From Bos javanicus (taxonomy: Eukaryota > Chordata > Mammalia > Artiodactyla > Bovidae): a stretch of DNA of 64,000 bases. Location of the stretch: assembly GCF_032452875.1 (NCBI RefSeq), contig NC_083880.1, positions 57,920,829 through 57,984,828 on the forward strand. Direction: 5' to 3'. A program made the translations under genes and the position numbers. Below, one piece after another: positions 35,887 to 46,588 of this stretch. The notes beneath the pieces are model-generated. The model was not told the DNA's origin and did no database searches. It saw only the letters and a list, made by a program, of their open reading frames with translations. How positions within the stretch are numbered: position 1 is the stretch's first letter; each line of letters begins with the position of its first letter.

Positions 35887-36451
35887 ATGCATAAGGGTAC
35901 TTGCATAGCCAGTATGATGGCATGACACGCAGAGAGGGACAGGAGAGGAGACTGTGCTGTAGACAGTGGGTGGGGAGAAAGGTTATTGGAGCTAAACCCT
36001 TATCTTCCTTAGAAGGAAATCAAGAAATAGTATCTAGACATGAAAAATCAAGAAAAAAGCAGCACATGCACACTATTCAGAAATATAGAGGTTAATTACC
36101 AGAAGAAATTAGTGCTAAAAACAGCTGCCTCTAGGCAATGGAAGCCAGGAGTGATGAGGGTCTGCTGGTTTTCATTATGAGCCTGTTAGAACTATTTGGC
36201 TGTTAATACTATTAAATGAAATGCTCGGGTTAAAAAACAAAATTAAAAATACCACAAGGCCAAATCCAATGACAGAACCTAGAATGTCCCTTCAAATTGC
36301 TTTTAATCCAATAAAGGGACAGAGAACTGGGGACAGCAGTGGTGGGCTTGGGAAGGTGCCTTAGAGCCGGCAGTTTCAGCCAATGTCTGTAAACCTGGCT
36401 TGTCCTCAATGTCTGAGACTTAGGAGAAATACTGAGGGTATGATGGGGCCA
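35887..36451. other. Intergenic, nothing recognised
   Basis: No gene or clear repeat. Confidence 0.3.
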
Positions 36452-36663
36452 CAGGCTTCCCAGGTGGCACTAGTGGTAAAGAACCCACCTGCCAATGCAG
36501 GAGACGTAAGAGATGCAGTTTGATCCCTGGGTCAGGAAGATCCCCTGGAGAAGGGCATGGCAACCGACTCCAGTGTTTTTGCCTAGAGAATCCTGTGGAC
36601 AGAGGAGCCTGGTGGGCTACAGTCCACAGGGTTGCAAAGAGTCAGACATGACTGAAACAACTT
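36452..36663 (+). mobile_element. Bov-tA SINE
   Basis: The head ggcttcccaggtggcactag and tail gttgcaaagagtcagacatg bound a complete copy. Confidence 0.9.
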
Positions 36664-36929
36664 ATCACACACATGACAGGGACACGGGGACTGGATGGCT
36701 ATCCTTTGATGACTTTATCATTCCTAACGGAGTTTGGAGTCACGTTTAGAACTGGCGATGTGACTGCAAAGAGAGGCTTAAAATACGACAGTGGGCCTTG
36801 GCTTGATTTTAGAGTCCTGCCCCCATACACATTTTCCTAACATTTTTGAAGAAGCATAAAGGTACATTTTTCCAGAAGTCCATAACACTCATTTTGTGTT
36901 TCTCCAAAGTTTTGCTATTTCTTTGCTTC

Positions 36930-37026
36930 TTTTTTTTTTTTTTCCCAACTACAATTTTATTTTATTTTTAAACTTTACAGAATTGTATTAGTTTTGCCAA
37001 ATATCAGAGTGAATCCGCCACAGGTC
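36930..37026 (-). mobile_element. Young bovine L1 3' terminus
   Basis: A T-run precedes ttttaaactttacagaattg and gccaaatatcagagtgaatc. This is the reverse complement of the L1 3' end at 8020-8113. Confidence 0.8.
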
Positions 37027-37292
37027 TTTGAAGTGATCTTAGTGGTCAAATATTGCTAAGAAAACATAAGTTCAACTTGAAAAAAAAAAAAAAAGGAAGT
37101 CAAGACTCTGGGTACGATTTCTGAGGGCATTCCGTGTCTGATGCAGTGCATCCCATTTAGGACCCGGCAGGTTCTTAGGGAGCAGATTTGTCTTCTAAGC
37201 AGTGATGAAAGTTAATGGCAAATTGGTGTGGTTACTTTTTCAGCACAGCACCTTCTCTTGTTTAAAAAGGCCTCACCTAGAGATTGTCATAC

Positions 37293-37686
37293 TGAGGTGA
37301 AGTCACTCAGAGGAGAAATATGACAGCCCTTATATGTGGAATCTCAAAAGAAATGATACAAATGAACTTATTTACAAAACAGAAAGAGACTCACAGACTG
37401 AGAGAAGGAACCTATAGTTGCCAGGGGGGAAGGGATAGTTAGGGAATTTGGGATGCACGTGTATTCTCTGCTATATTTAAAGTGGATAACCAACAAGGAC
37501 CTACGGTACAGCCCAGGGAACTCTGCTCCATGTTGTGACAGGCTGGATGGGAGTGGAGTTTAGGGGAGAATGGATAGATGTATATGCATGCCCGGGTCAC
37601 TTTACTGTGCACCTGAAGCTATCACCACATTGTTAATTGGCTGCACTCCAATACAAAATGAAAAGCTTGGAAAAAAAAAAAAAGAA
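37293..37686 (+). mobile_element. Artiodactyl L1 3' end (older subfamily)
   Basis: The sequence cttatatgtggaatctcaaa, acctatagttgccagggggg and caacaaggacctacggtaca leads to an A-rich tail (37671-37686), typical of L1 3' UTRs in this order. Confidence 0.7.
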
Positions 37687-38307
37687 AGCTTCCATTTCAC
37701 AGCTGGGATTTTAACCCTGTATGGATTACCACCATTTTCAGTACCGTTTATATGAGGAAGCTTCGCCCCGGACTAGGAGGCTGAAACGCATCCTCTTAGA
37801 ACGCCATAGTCAAAGAACCCCAGGAATGTGATGTGTGATGTTCAGACCAGTGCAGTAGTGGGGCTGCTGATTCCGGTCAACAGTCCAAGCTCCATTTGTT
37901 GGCCACACAGGGTGATTTCCTCTCCCACCCAGTCCACTTCTGTACTCTTTGCAGTGATTTTCCTGTTAGTGAAATCACGTAGATTCGTATTTGCACATTC
38001 ATAAATGTGTCCTCAGCATCTTCATTTTTGTCATTCTGTCATCAGCCCCTTGTGGGGTGTGCCTTTCAATGTCACTGCTGATCCTTTACCCCATGAAAAG
38101 CTGCTCAACCTCACACACAGAAACCCCAAATTAAAACTCGGAAACCACGTGCATGCTTCTGATGAGCAAAGATCAAAAAGGTGGGCAAGGCAAGATGCTG
38201 GTGAAGGAACAGGAGGAAAGGAGGTAGTTCTGGGGCGACATGCCCCCATGTCCTCCGTAAGATGTAGAGTCACGGGGTCAAATTTTACACGCAGGCGTCC
38301 TTTCCCG
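37687..38307. other. Intergenic, nothing recognised
   Basis: No supported feature. Confidence 0.3.
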
Positions 38308-38531
38308 TGGGGCTTCCCAAGTGGCACAGAGGTAAAAGAATCTGCCTGCCAATGCATGAGATGCTGGAGACGCGGGTTCTATCCCTGGGTCAGGAAGATT
38401 CCCTGGAGGAGGAAATGGCAACCTACTCCAGTATTCTGCCCTGGAGAATCCCATGGACAGAGGAGCCTGGCAGGCTACAGTCCATAGCGTCACAGAGTCG
38501 GATACAACTAAGTGACTACGCACGCACACAA
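38308..38531 (+). mobile_element. Bov-tA SINE with imperfect target-site duplication
   Basis: It starts gtggggcttcccaagtggca and ends near gtgactacgcacgcacac. Flanks cgtcctttccc (38296-38306) and cgccctttccc (38532-38542) differ by one base, so this is an older insertion. Confidence 0.88.
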
Positions 38532-38951
38532 CGCCCTTTCCCAGGTCTCTTTCAGGAACTCTCTCCTGATATTCCAGCTCACTTACAGGGGCATTTGCTG
38601 CAGCTCTGTTTGCAGCAGTGAGACTAGAAATGACTTAGGTGCACCTCTCAGAGGGCTGGTTGAGAAAAATCACGCAGGGGAGACCCATGGAGCCATTCAG
38701 ATGTGTGTGGCCACGAAATGATCTCTAAGACACTCTATAAAGTAGCGCTCAGGACAGGGAGGGGAGTGTGTGCTGCTGCTTGTAAGAAAACACAAGGGCT
38801 CTGCACACACAGGAGCACACAGAGGGCCTCTCTGGGGAGAGCTGAACAGGAAATGGGGTGTGGGGAGCCTGTGGAGAAGGGAAGCGGGTTTTGGACTGGA
38901 GGACACTGAAGAGGAGCTGTCTACTCTTCGCTCTTGCATGAAGCCTTACCG
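38532..38951. other. Intergenic, nothing recognised
   Basis: No supported feature. Confidence 0.3.
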
Positions 38952-38962
38952 TTTGCATGTGT

Positions 38963-39221
38963 TCAGTTCAGTTCAGTCACTCAGTCGTGTCCGACTCTTT
39001 GCGACCCCATGAATCACAGCACGCCAGGCCTCCCTGTCCATCACCAACTCTGGAGTTCACGCAAACCCACGTCCATCGAGTTGGTGATGCCATCCAGCCA
39101 TCTCATCCTCTGTCGTCCCCTTTTCCTCCTGCCCCCAATCCCTCCCAGCATCAGTCTTTTCCAGTGAGTCAACTCTTCGCATGAGGTGGCCAAAGTACTG
39201 GAGTTTCAGTACTTTTGAAAC
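38963..39221 (-). mobile_element. BovB LINE 3' end with 11-bp target-site duplication
   Basis: This is the reversed BovB terminus (repeated cagttcagttcag, then cgtgtccgactctttgcgac), cut off at gccaaagtactggagtttca. The flanking direct repeat tttgcatgtgt lies at 38952-38962 and 39222-39232. Its intact duplication and low divergence mark it as a fairly recent insertion. Confidence 0.92.
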
Positions 39222-39232
39222 TTTGCATGTGT

Positions 39233-39655
39233 AACTTCCTCCAGAGGTCAAATGTTCTCATTAATGTTTTAACATGAAAACACTGGAAGATGGAGACTAT
39301 CTGCCACCACTTAAAAGACCAACGCCACCCCAGTGTGCAGGCTTGGAGGAAGTTTACACCAGTGAGTAATCAATAAGTCAACAACAAACTCCTCCCCTGA
39401 CAGGGAAACACAGGGCTGCAGGCCTGGTCACCATGCTGAAGCTCTCTGGGCAAAAAGTTTCCTCATCAGCAAAATGAGAAGTTTGACCTAAGTCGTTCTG
39501 TAAGGCTGTTTTCGGGCACAAAATATCTGATTGTTCATTTAAACCAATTTTGTGTTCCCAAGGAACAGTAAGAAAGCTAGTGATGGGCTCTAGTATCTGG
39601 TCTAAATGCTCTTAGGCCATCCATTCCAAATAATTTTACACTGAAGCATCCTTCA
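39233..39655. other. Intergenic DNA just downstream of VAPB
   Basis: Unique sequence with a possible MIR remnant near 39435-39500 (gtttcctcatcagcaaaatg). Confidence 0.35.
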
Positions 39656-39675
39656 AATACATTCAGAGCACAGAA

Positions 39676-39681
39676 TTTATT
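39676..39681 (-). promoter_or_regulatory. VAPB: Candidate distal VAPB polyadenylation signal AATAAA
   Basis: The minus strand reads TTCAATAAATTCTGTGC, a canonical hexamer 6.75 kb after the stop. It comes just before repeat-rich intergenic DNA resumes. That fits the known long VAPB 3' UTR. Confidence 0.55.
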
Positions 39682-39983
39682 GAACATAACACGGAGACGG
39701 CTAGTACGGAAAGTTCACGCCTCGGCAGGGCAGGTTTCATCAGGCTGACATGGAACATGTGAGAACATGCTATGAATGGCTCCTTTGATCTGGACACTAA
39801 GGAAACCCACCCCCTCCCCTTTGGGAGGTGGAAAATCAGCCACGAAACCATGCATTTATTACACATCAGATAACCAACACATACCATGGTAAAGAGTCCT
39901 CTCCTACACCAACTTTTTAAATGCATTCCACGTCAAAACGGGTCATACAACTTAAAATACATAAGAACGATGAAAATGAAAGC

Positions 39984-40005
39984 ATTCTAAGACATGTCTT
40001 AGAAT
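39984..40005. repeat. 22-bp perfect palindrome
   Basis: The half-site attctaagaca is followed directly by its exact reverse complement, inside the proposed VAPB 3' UTR. Confidence 0.95.
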
Positions 40006-43000
40006 ACTCAATCCCCAAAATGTTAACATATATCGAAGTCAGGATAAAAACCCTCATCACAAACTGCAGAGATCTTTTTTTTCAAGACAGGGAGATGTAA
40101 GCTATGGAAAGAACAGCATGTGTTACTGAAACTACTTATTTTCACAGAGAGAGAGGAGGTGAAGAGAACATTTAAATAAAAATAGATCATTTTGAGTTTC
40201 TTATAAGAAGTTCCAAATGGCAGGAGCTTATAAATTGTGTTTTTATAAGGAAACGCTAGTAAGAGAAATGAGAACCAAATGCATTTTGCGTGTTTCTCTC
40301 TACGTAGAAGAGTGAGTCAGTTCACTGAGGCTGCTTACGAATGAAAAACACAAAACGACAATCATCCCTGTTGAGTAGTTTCTCAGCATCTCACTCAGGC
40401 TCTGACACTGAGAAGGTAAACTGACCGATGTTTGCTGAGTGAGGGCTGGTGAAGAGCAAGCGGCGGTTCTTGTGCACATGGTGTCAGTGGGACAGACAAT
40501 AAACTCTGACCTTTGAATCCAAAGAAAATTATCAATGGAAAAAAAGAGATATTTTTAAATGAATGCTGCACTAGAGGCTCACAGATGAATTTAGTTTACT
40601 TCTAAAATACAAAGGAAAGATGGCAATGCAGGCACCCAGTTCATAAAAAGAACCAGACCTTTCTGTATTACGTGGAAAAATGTCGAGTCGATGTGGGAAA
40701 CACACACGCTAATTTATTATCTTAAATCACAAAAACTATGCATTCTTGTTAGCACTAAGCCTTAATGAAATCGTGTTAAGATATCTGATTTGTCTCCCTT
40801 AGTCGGCAGTTGCTGAAGGGCAATGAACAGATAATGTAACCTTTTCTGTTCTGGCCAGACTTGTTGGGCGTCAGTCAAACAAAACCCTCAGGGGCTACAG
40901 CCGCACCTGCGGAAGCCAGGGCCAAGCTCCCTTGGCTCAGGACACAGAGGTGGGCAGGACAGGAAGCCAGCACCTGTCCTGCCCCCGCATCTCTGAGCCC
41001 AAGGATTAAACACACATCCACCCTGCGGTTTGACAGAGTAACTGTAACAGGGCATTGTCACAGGATCAATGTTTTCTGGTTTAAAAATAAACATCAGTAT
41101 TTATTCAGCAGCAGCAGACTATTCATATTACCCCACCATACTGTTTTATTCAACTGACATCTTTTAATCAAAGCAATCCATATCATGGCAACATTCCCAG
41201 GTATCATAATTGCAAGTATTTATGGCAAGTTAGATGATAATAGCTTTATTTCTGTTGCTAGTTCTTTCTTTCTTCCCTCCCGATTGGGTTTTCTAATGAG
41301 TTATTTCCATTAAGAACACCTAAAATCATTATAGTCATTGAGACAACTGCTCACCCACCTCTACCAGCTTCACTTTTAACTATTACACACAACTGTTTAT
41401 GTGTGTTCATGTCTTCTAAGTTTTCCAAAATACCTCTGTAATGACAATAAAAGTGAAATCTTTGCTTTTCATGGTGGGGTTACAGTGAACAGAGGGAGGT
41501 CGGGTCTGCCGACTTGGGGGTGGGGGACCTTGTGCACCCTGACGTTCCTGGAGGCCGAGTTTCATGTGCACCAGGTATGCGGCTGACGAAGATTCAGACG
41601 CAGGAGGAAGTGGGTTAGTGAATTTATCTTGCTGGGGGTGCACTTCCACAGCCTCCCTGGCCTGCCTGTCAGCTGAGGCGCTTTAGTGGGGTCTGCTGTG
41701 GCGGCCCCCCTTCGGTGATTTCCCGGAGGGGTCTGGGACCAGCGGCTGTGCGGCTGTAATCCCCAGCAGGCCCCTTCTGTGATGCTGGTTTTTAATGCTG
41801 GTTTTTGCTTCACGTTTCACTTACAAGTTATGTAAAGCCTCCACGGAAAGCCTCATCATCACCTTGTGAGACAGACTAGTCATTTTCTTTCTCAAGCCCC
41901 CAAATTCATTCCCCAGGAGCATCACACAGCAATCTTCAGGCAATGAGAAAATGGAAAATGCATGTATCTTCACTGTCTGAAGTGTGTTTAGTTTCCAAAA
42001 GAAAAATAAAGAAGCATCTGAATGAGAGTCGTGACTCCGTCTGCTTTGTATGTAAAACCAACTACAGAAGGGATGAAGGCAAACACAGACAAGGTGCCTG
42101 AAGGGCCCGTGTTGCTGAGATGGGCCCCCGCTAATTCACCGAGGCCTTTCTTACCGCCCCTCTGAGGGGTTTTTGAAGCTGAAACAGCGTCTTAGAGACT
42201 TAGGCCCTCGCAGGAGGCTTCCCAGAGACTAACTTCGTTCCAAACTAGAGGTTCTAAGAAGTCGTTCCATTTAACCTCATGGAGGCTTCACTTCCTCTTG
42301 GGCAAAACAGAACCCTTGCTCCCCAATGTATCCCAGTTGTCATGAGGATTGAGTCAATGAAGGAGCAGAGAGGAAATGCTCTGCGCGGGGTGGCGAGGGC
42401 ATCCTCACAGCAGCGACTTTCCTTGCAAGGTTACCATCAGAGAAGCTCTGAAGAAGGCTTTTAAAAAACAAGAATATTCTCCAAATCCAACTAGGCTGGG
42501 AACTCTGAGGGACCCCACTTCTCATGGGGCACAGGGGGTCCCGAGTGCCCTTTCTGGTCTTGTGGGACCTGCTCGCCCAGCTGGAGTCATCAGTCCAACA
42601 GTGTGGCGGACCTCCTGAACACAACCCCATTCCTGCTCACATCTCAGCACCAGCGACTGCCACCCAAGGTTCACTGTGCAAGGTCTCCAGAGAGGGAACT
42701 CTGGTGAGTGAATGAATTACTTAGGGCTCCTCCTGCTCCAGCCCCACAGCCTCAACAGGAAGGGGCCATGAGACAAGCTGCTCCCGCCCCAGGCCCCAGC
42801 GAGACGCATGTCAGTGAACTGCCATCACCCACAGGGGGTGCAGTGGCCTCTCCACCTGCCAATGCGGATGTGACTCAAGTGTTCAAGGTGACTTTCAAGT
42901 CCACATCCACCTCTCTCGGTATTTTTTTACCAACAATTTCACAAACAAACTGTAAACAAAAACTTGTAAATGAGCCAGTTCTTTAGAAAAGGAACTGAAA

Positions 43001-44317
43001 ATGATAAACGGCATTCTATATTGGCGTGGATCCTGAGTTTGCAAATATATTTTTGTGTGCAAAAAAAAATAGACACCATTTGAAAAATGTTAAGCTACTT
43101 ACATATGGTATATATGCTACACACACACAGCCTGTTTGCAAATTAATTTGAAAGGCTATTTAGCTGTGAGCTATCACTGCATTCAGTTATATCTGACTCA
43201 ACACAGCCTGCAAGTCCAATAGCGATACTTTCCAATAGCAATTCTTTTCCTGGGATTCGTTTGAAAGCATTTAGGTTTTCACGGATCACTGGAGGTTCTT
43301 CATTTTTTCCCCCTTCTGTGTTATATAGGTATAAGCTGTCTCTCTAGGCATAAACTGTCCACTGGTAAAAATCAATTTTGATTTTATCAGTATTTATTAC
43401 CGCTGGTGCCAGCAGTTTAGACGACTAGAGAGAAGGAAAACATGCAAACTAGGAGGAGAAAAAAAAAAATTAAAGCCAGGTCCTCATGCCTACAAACAAC
43501 ACAGCCTGCTGATCTTTAAGAGGTATTCCCTATGGTGCCAAGGGAGCCTAAATTATCAATTATCAATCAATAAAAATTTATAGGACTCTGTTACTGCTTG
43601 TAATCTCTTTTGTTATCTGTGAGCTCGGGGGTGGGTATTTCTAAACCAGGGAGGGCACTGCCCTCACAGGTGCTATGAGCAGTAACTAGGGCTGCAGGCA
43701 CTGGAGCAGCCTGACCGTGCCCGCCCAGCCTCCCTTTCCAGCCGACACTCCAACCAGCTTCAACCTAGCTTGTTCCAAGCCAGTTTATTCCAATGACTTG
43801 ACTCTCACCAGCTCAGGACAGAATAGTCTACGGGCAGGACCACCATCTACCTGCCTCACTCTCAATTTCCAGGAAAGACACCCAAAATCTGCACACTCTT
43901 CCAGGCTCAAGATCTTGAGTGTCCCTGGCTCTTAAAATAATGAACCAGAGCGGTAGCTGACCAGGGTCACTGACATGAGGTCTGGTCTTCCCATCACTAC
44001 CTTCTCTCCCTGGTGGGGGTTCCCTTCTTCCACTCAATCAGAAAGTTCAACAAACTAACAGGTGTTCACCAAGTCCTAACCCCTAAAACGGCCAAGAGGT
44101 TTAATAAGATGACTAGTTAGAAGAGACAACCTTGGATTTTAAATTTTGATTTTAGGTCACACACACACAAATAGCCCACATCCTCTGAGACGCAGATTTC
44201 CTTTTTCTAGATGTACACAAAATACTAAGTCATTTTCAAATACCTGAAACACAGGTGCCCCAAACACTCTTTTTGAGAACTTAAGACACTTGATACAGGC
44301 ACCAGCAAATTTGTCTC

Positions 44318-44405
44318 ATGGGCCAGATCCCAGCAGCTGTTCTTGTGAATAAAGTTTTATTGGCACACACGGCAACCTCCTTGAAGGAAAAGTCTTCCGA
44401 CTCCT
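44318..44405. mobile_element. hAT-type transposon remnant (fragment)
   Basis: gaataaagttttattggcac and gaaaagtcttccgactcctg echo the element at 22618-22802. It is short and decayed. Confidence 0.45.
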
Positions 44406-44449
44406 GATCTAAGGAAATGGGACTGCACTACAGCCACAAGCACTATTTG

Positions 44450-44660
44450 TGCGTGCTCAGGCACATCCAACTCTTTGAGACCCCATGGACTGTAGCCAGC
44501 CAGGCTCCTCTGTCCATGGGATTCTCCAGGCAAGAAACTGGAGTGGGTAGCCATTTCCTCCTGCAGGGGATCTCCCTGACCCAAGGACTGAACCTGCATC
44601 TCTGGAGGCTCCTGCACTGGCAGGCAGGCTCTTTACCGCTGAGACACCTGGGAAGTCCCA
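44450..44660 (-). mobile_element. Bov-tA SINE within the VAPB 3' UTR
   Basis: The plus strand shows the reversed element (tgctcaggcacatccaactc to ctttaccgctgagacacctg). It therefore lies in the sense orientation of the VAPB transcript. Confidence 0.9.
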
Positions 44661-45564
44661 GGCATGATGTGAGGCCCTCCGAAGCACTGCCCTTTCAAGG
44701 CCAGGAGTTGCAGCAGATTTATCACACAAAGATTAACCTGCTGCAACTGCTACACTTAACAGAAGCTGGCAGAACACACACACTTCCCTGCTCAGTCTTC
44801 TCACCCCTTTTCTTAAGTATCTGGATCCACACGGAATGGACACTGGAGACTTAACTTATAACTGCTGGCAGGGATTCCACAGCTTCATGCAATGGGTCTG
44901 TGGTTGGGAACTAGGTCTGTTCAATGTTTACCAAGAGTGCTCAGCATGTAAACATACGTGTTTCTCATCCATAGGGTCATTTTTCTTTTTAGATAGGGGT
45001 CATTTTTAAATCAACCTTCCAATGACAAAATAATAATGATAAAAATAGTAAGTACCCCCAACCCACTTAGCAAAAGTGACAAAATGACAAAAGATCTCTT
45101 AATTTGGGGGCTTTATTTTTTTTTTTTCTTTTTAAGATGCTACATAGTCAAACAGAATTGGATTGGTCTTTTACGGCATAAAATTAATTCACAGTCAAGC
45201 TCTCCATCACTACTTGACGGCTCATCCAAAGTTCCTCTCGAAGCCCCTCCCGCACCACCCCCCACGCCCCGGCCCCGCCTAGCTGGCTCCCTCTCCCCGG
45301 CCCCTCTGCTGCCTGCCTCTCTCGCCCTGATTCCAAGTCAGGGCTGCCTGGGAAGGTCAGGACCACACTGGGGCATGGGTGCTGAAGTGTGGGTGGTGGT
45401 GAGAAGCAGAGAAAGACAGCACAGGGACGGCTACCCTTTCCCCTAGACAGTGACCTCGAGCTGACTGCCGCTACTGAGAGTCCTCTCCCCACGGTGCCTA
45501 TTACTTATCTACACAGAAAACATTTCCTGGCAGTTGTTCTCCAACGTTCTCACAAGCACACCTC

Positions 45565-45608
45565 CGTGTGTGTGCGCGCGCGTGCGTGCGTGCACATGCG
45601 CGCACACA
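45565..45608. repeat. GT/GC alternating microsatellite
   Basis: Alternating purine-pyrimidine sequence (tgtgtgtgcgcgcgcgtgcg and onward), Z-DNA-prone, in the VAPB 3' UTR. Confidence 0.85.
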
Positions 45609-46252
45609 GCCCTGAACCTTCGGCAGCAACGCCAGCTTCACTCCATGGTGTTAGGTAGCACAGGTGGGTTTTAGGCCACAGAATTAATTATAATCTTGTG
45701 ACAGAAGACATGAGATGAAATACATTATATAAGTTAAATATGCATTAAACATCTCTGAATAATAATTCAATCTCACTACATGAACCAATAGTTATCTAGC
45801 TTGGTCCCTTGAAGAGAACAGCATTCAATGACTTTGACTTCCAGAGCGTCGGGTCAATCAGCAACACACACTCCCCACTGCTGATGAGCACAGCCGATGC
45901 TGCCACAGCGCCGTTCTTGGTGCCTTCAGGCCCTGTTCATCAGTCCCCAGGAACTGATGGCCGGGGTGGGCATGGAGAGGCTGCCCACAGTGAGTGAGTG
46001 GCACGGGGAAGGACATCGACAGGGTGGGCTCCAGCTTCCTAGAGGCCAGCACCAACAGACAGGGAAGAGTGTCATGTTTGCAGAGAGGAAATCCAGCAAC
46101 GTGGACCAAGGCTATGGACGCTTAAAATGACATTTACAACATGCCATTACCATTTAATCATGGTTTCCCTTGTCATTAATAAGGTTCACTCTTTGCCCCA
46201 ATCATTTACTATGCATTTTAAACTTTCTAAAAGATTGTTATATTATGTTCTA

Positions 46253-46297
46253 TTTGTGTGTGTGTGTGCATGTGTGCACGCGGGCGCACACAAGCGG
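46253..46297. repeat. (GT)n microsatellite with GC-rich end
   Basis: The run tgtgtgtgtgtgtgcatgtg continues into cacgcgggcgcacacaag, 130 bases after the VAPB stop in transcript direction. Confidence 0.85.
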
Positions 46298-46429
46298 GGA
46301 GGGGTAATTTAAAGGCAAGACCTGTGAGATGTCATCATACATTAATTTCTCTTTACACATGGTTATGATAAATTTAAATCCCACACTATGGCGGACCCAT
46401 CAATCCAATCCCCGGCTCGCATGCTGCCT

Positions 46430-46588
46430 CTACAAGGCGATCTTCCCTATGATCACGCCAACGATGAAGAAGAGGACGACGAGCGCCAGCAGCCGGGTGC
46501 TCAGGCCCTCCTCCTTCCCAGCCACGGCTGACGCGGGAGCAGGGCTGTTGCTCTGTGCTGTCTTCCTCATCCGAAGGCCGTCTTCCTC
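46430..46588 (-). CDS. VAPB: VAPB exon 6, terminal coding exon (tail anchor)
   Basis: This exon encodes the last 52 residues of VAMP-associated protein B, an ER tail-anchored adaptor that tethers the ER to other organelles. It starts EEDGLRMRKTAQSNSP and ends with the transmembrane anchor LLALVVLFFIVGVIIGKIAL followed by TAG (46432-46430). The anchor carries a GxxxG dimerisation motif (GVIIG). On the minus strand the acceptor is tttgctccgcag next to 46588, phase 0. By human numbering this is residues 192-243. The segment after the coiled coil (QSNSPAPASAVAGK) differs most from human VAPB, as expected for a flexible linker. VAPA is the close paralogue, but the tail and the linker upstream fit VAPB. 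Confidence 0.97.
   Translation of the reverse strand, partial: EEDGLRMRKTAQSNSPAPASAVAGKEEGLSTRLLALVVLFFIVGVIIGKIAL

Larger units (their letters stand above)
39656..46429 (-). other. VAPB: VAPB 3' UTR (proposed, about 6.8 kb)
   Basis: From the VAPB stop to an AATAAA at 39681-39676 (minus strand) the sequence is mostly unique. It holds one antisense-oriented Bov-tA SINE, a hAT remnant and G/T-rich microsatellites. The human VAPB transcript has a 3' UTR of about 7 kb, so this extent is expected, but it is inferred from position and not from transcript data. Several other AATAAA motifs read on the minus strand (near 40715, 41099, 41245, 43390 and 45108), so shorter isoforms are possible. Open frames inside it are short and unlike known proteins. 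Confidence 0.6.
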
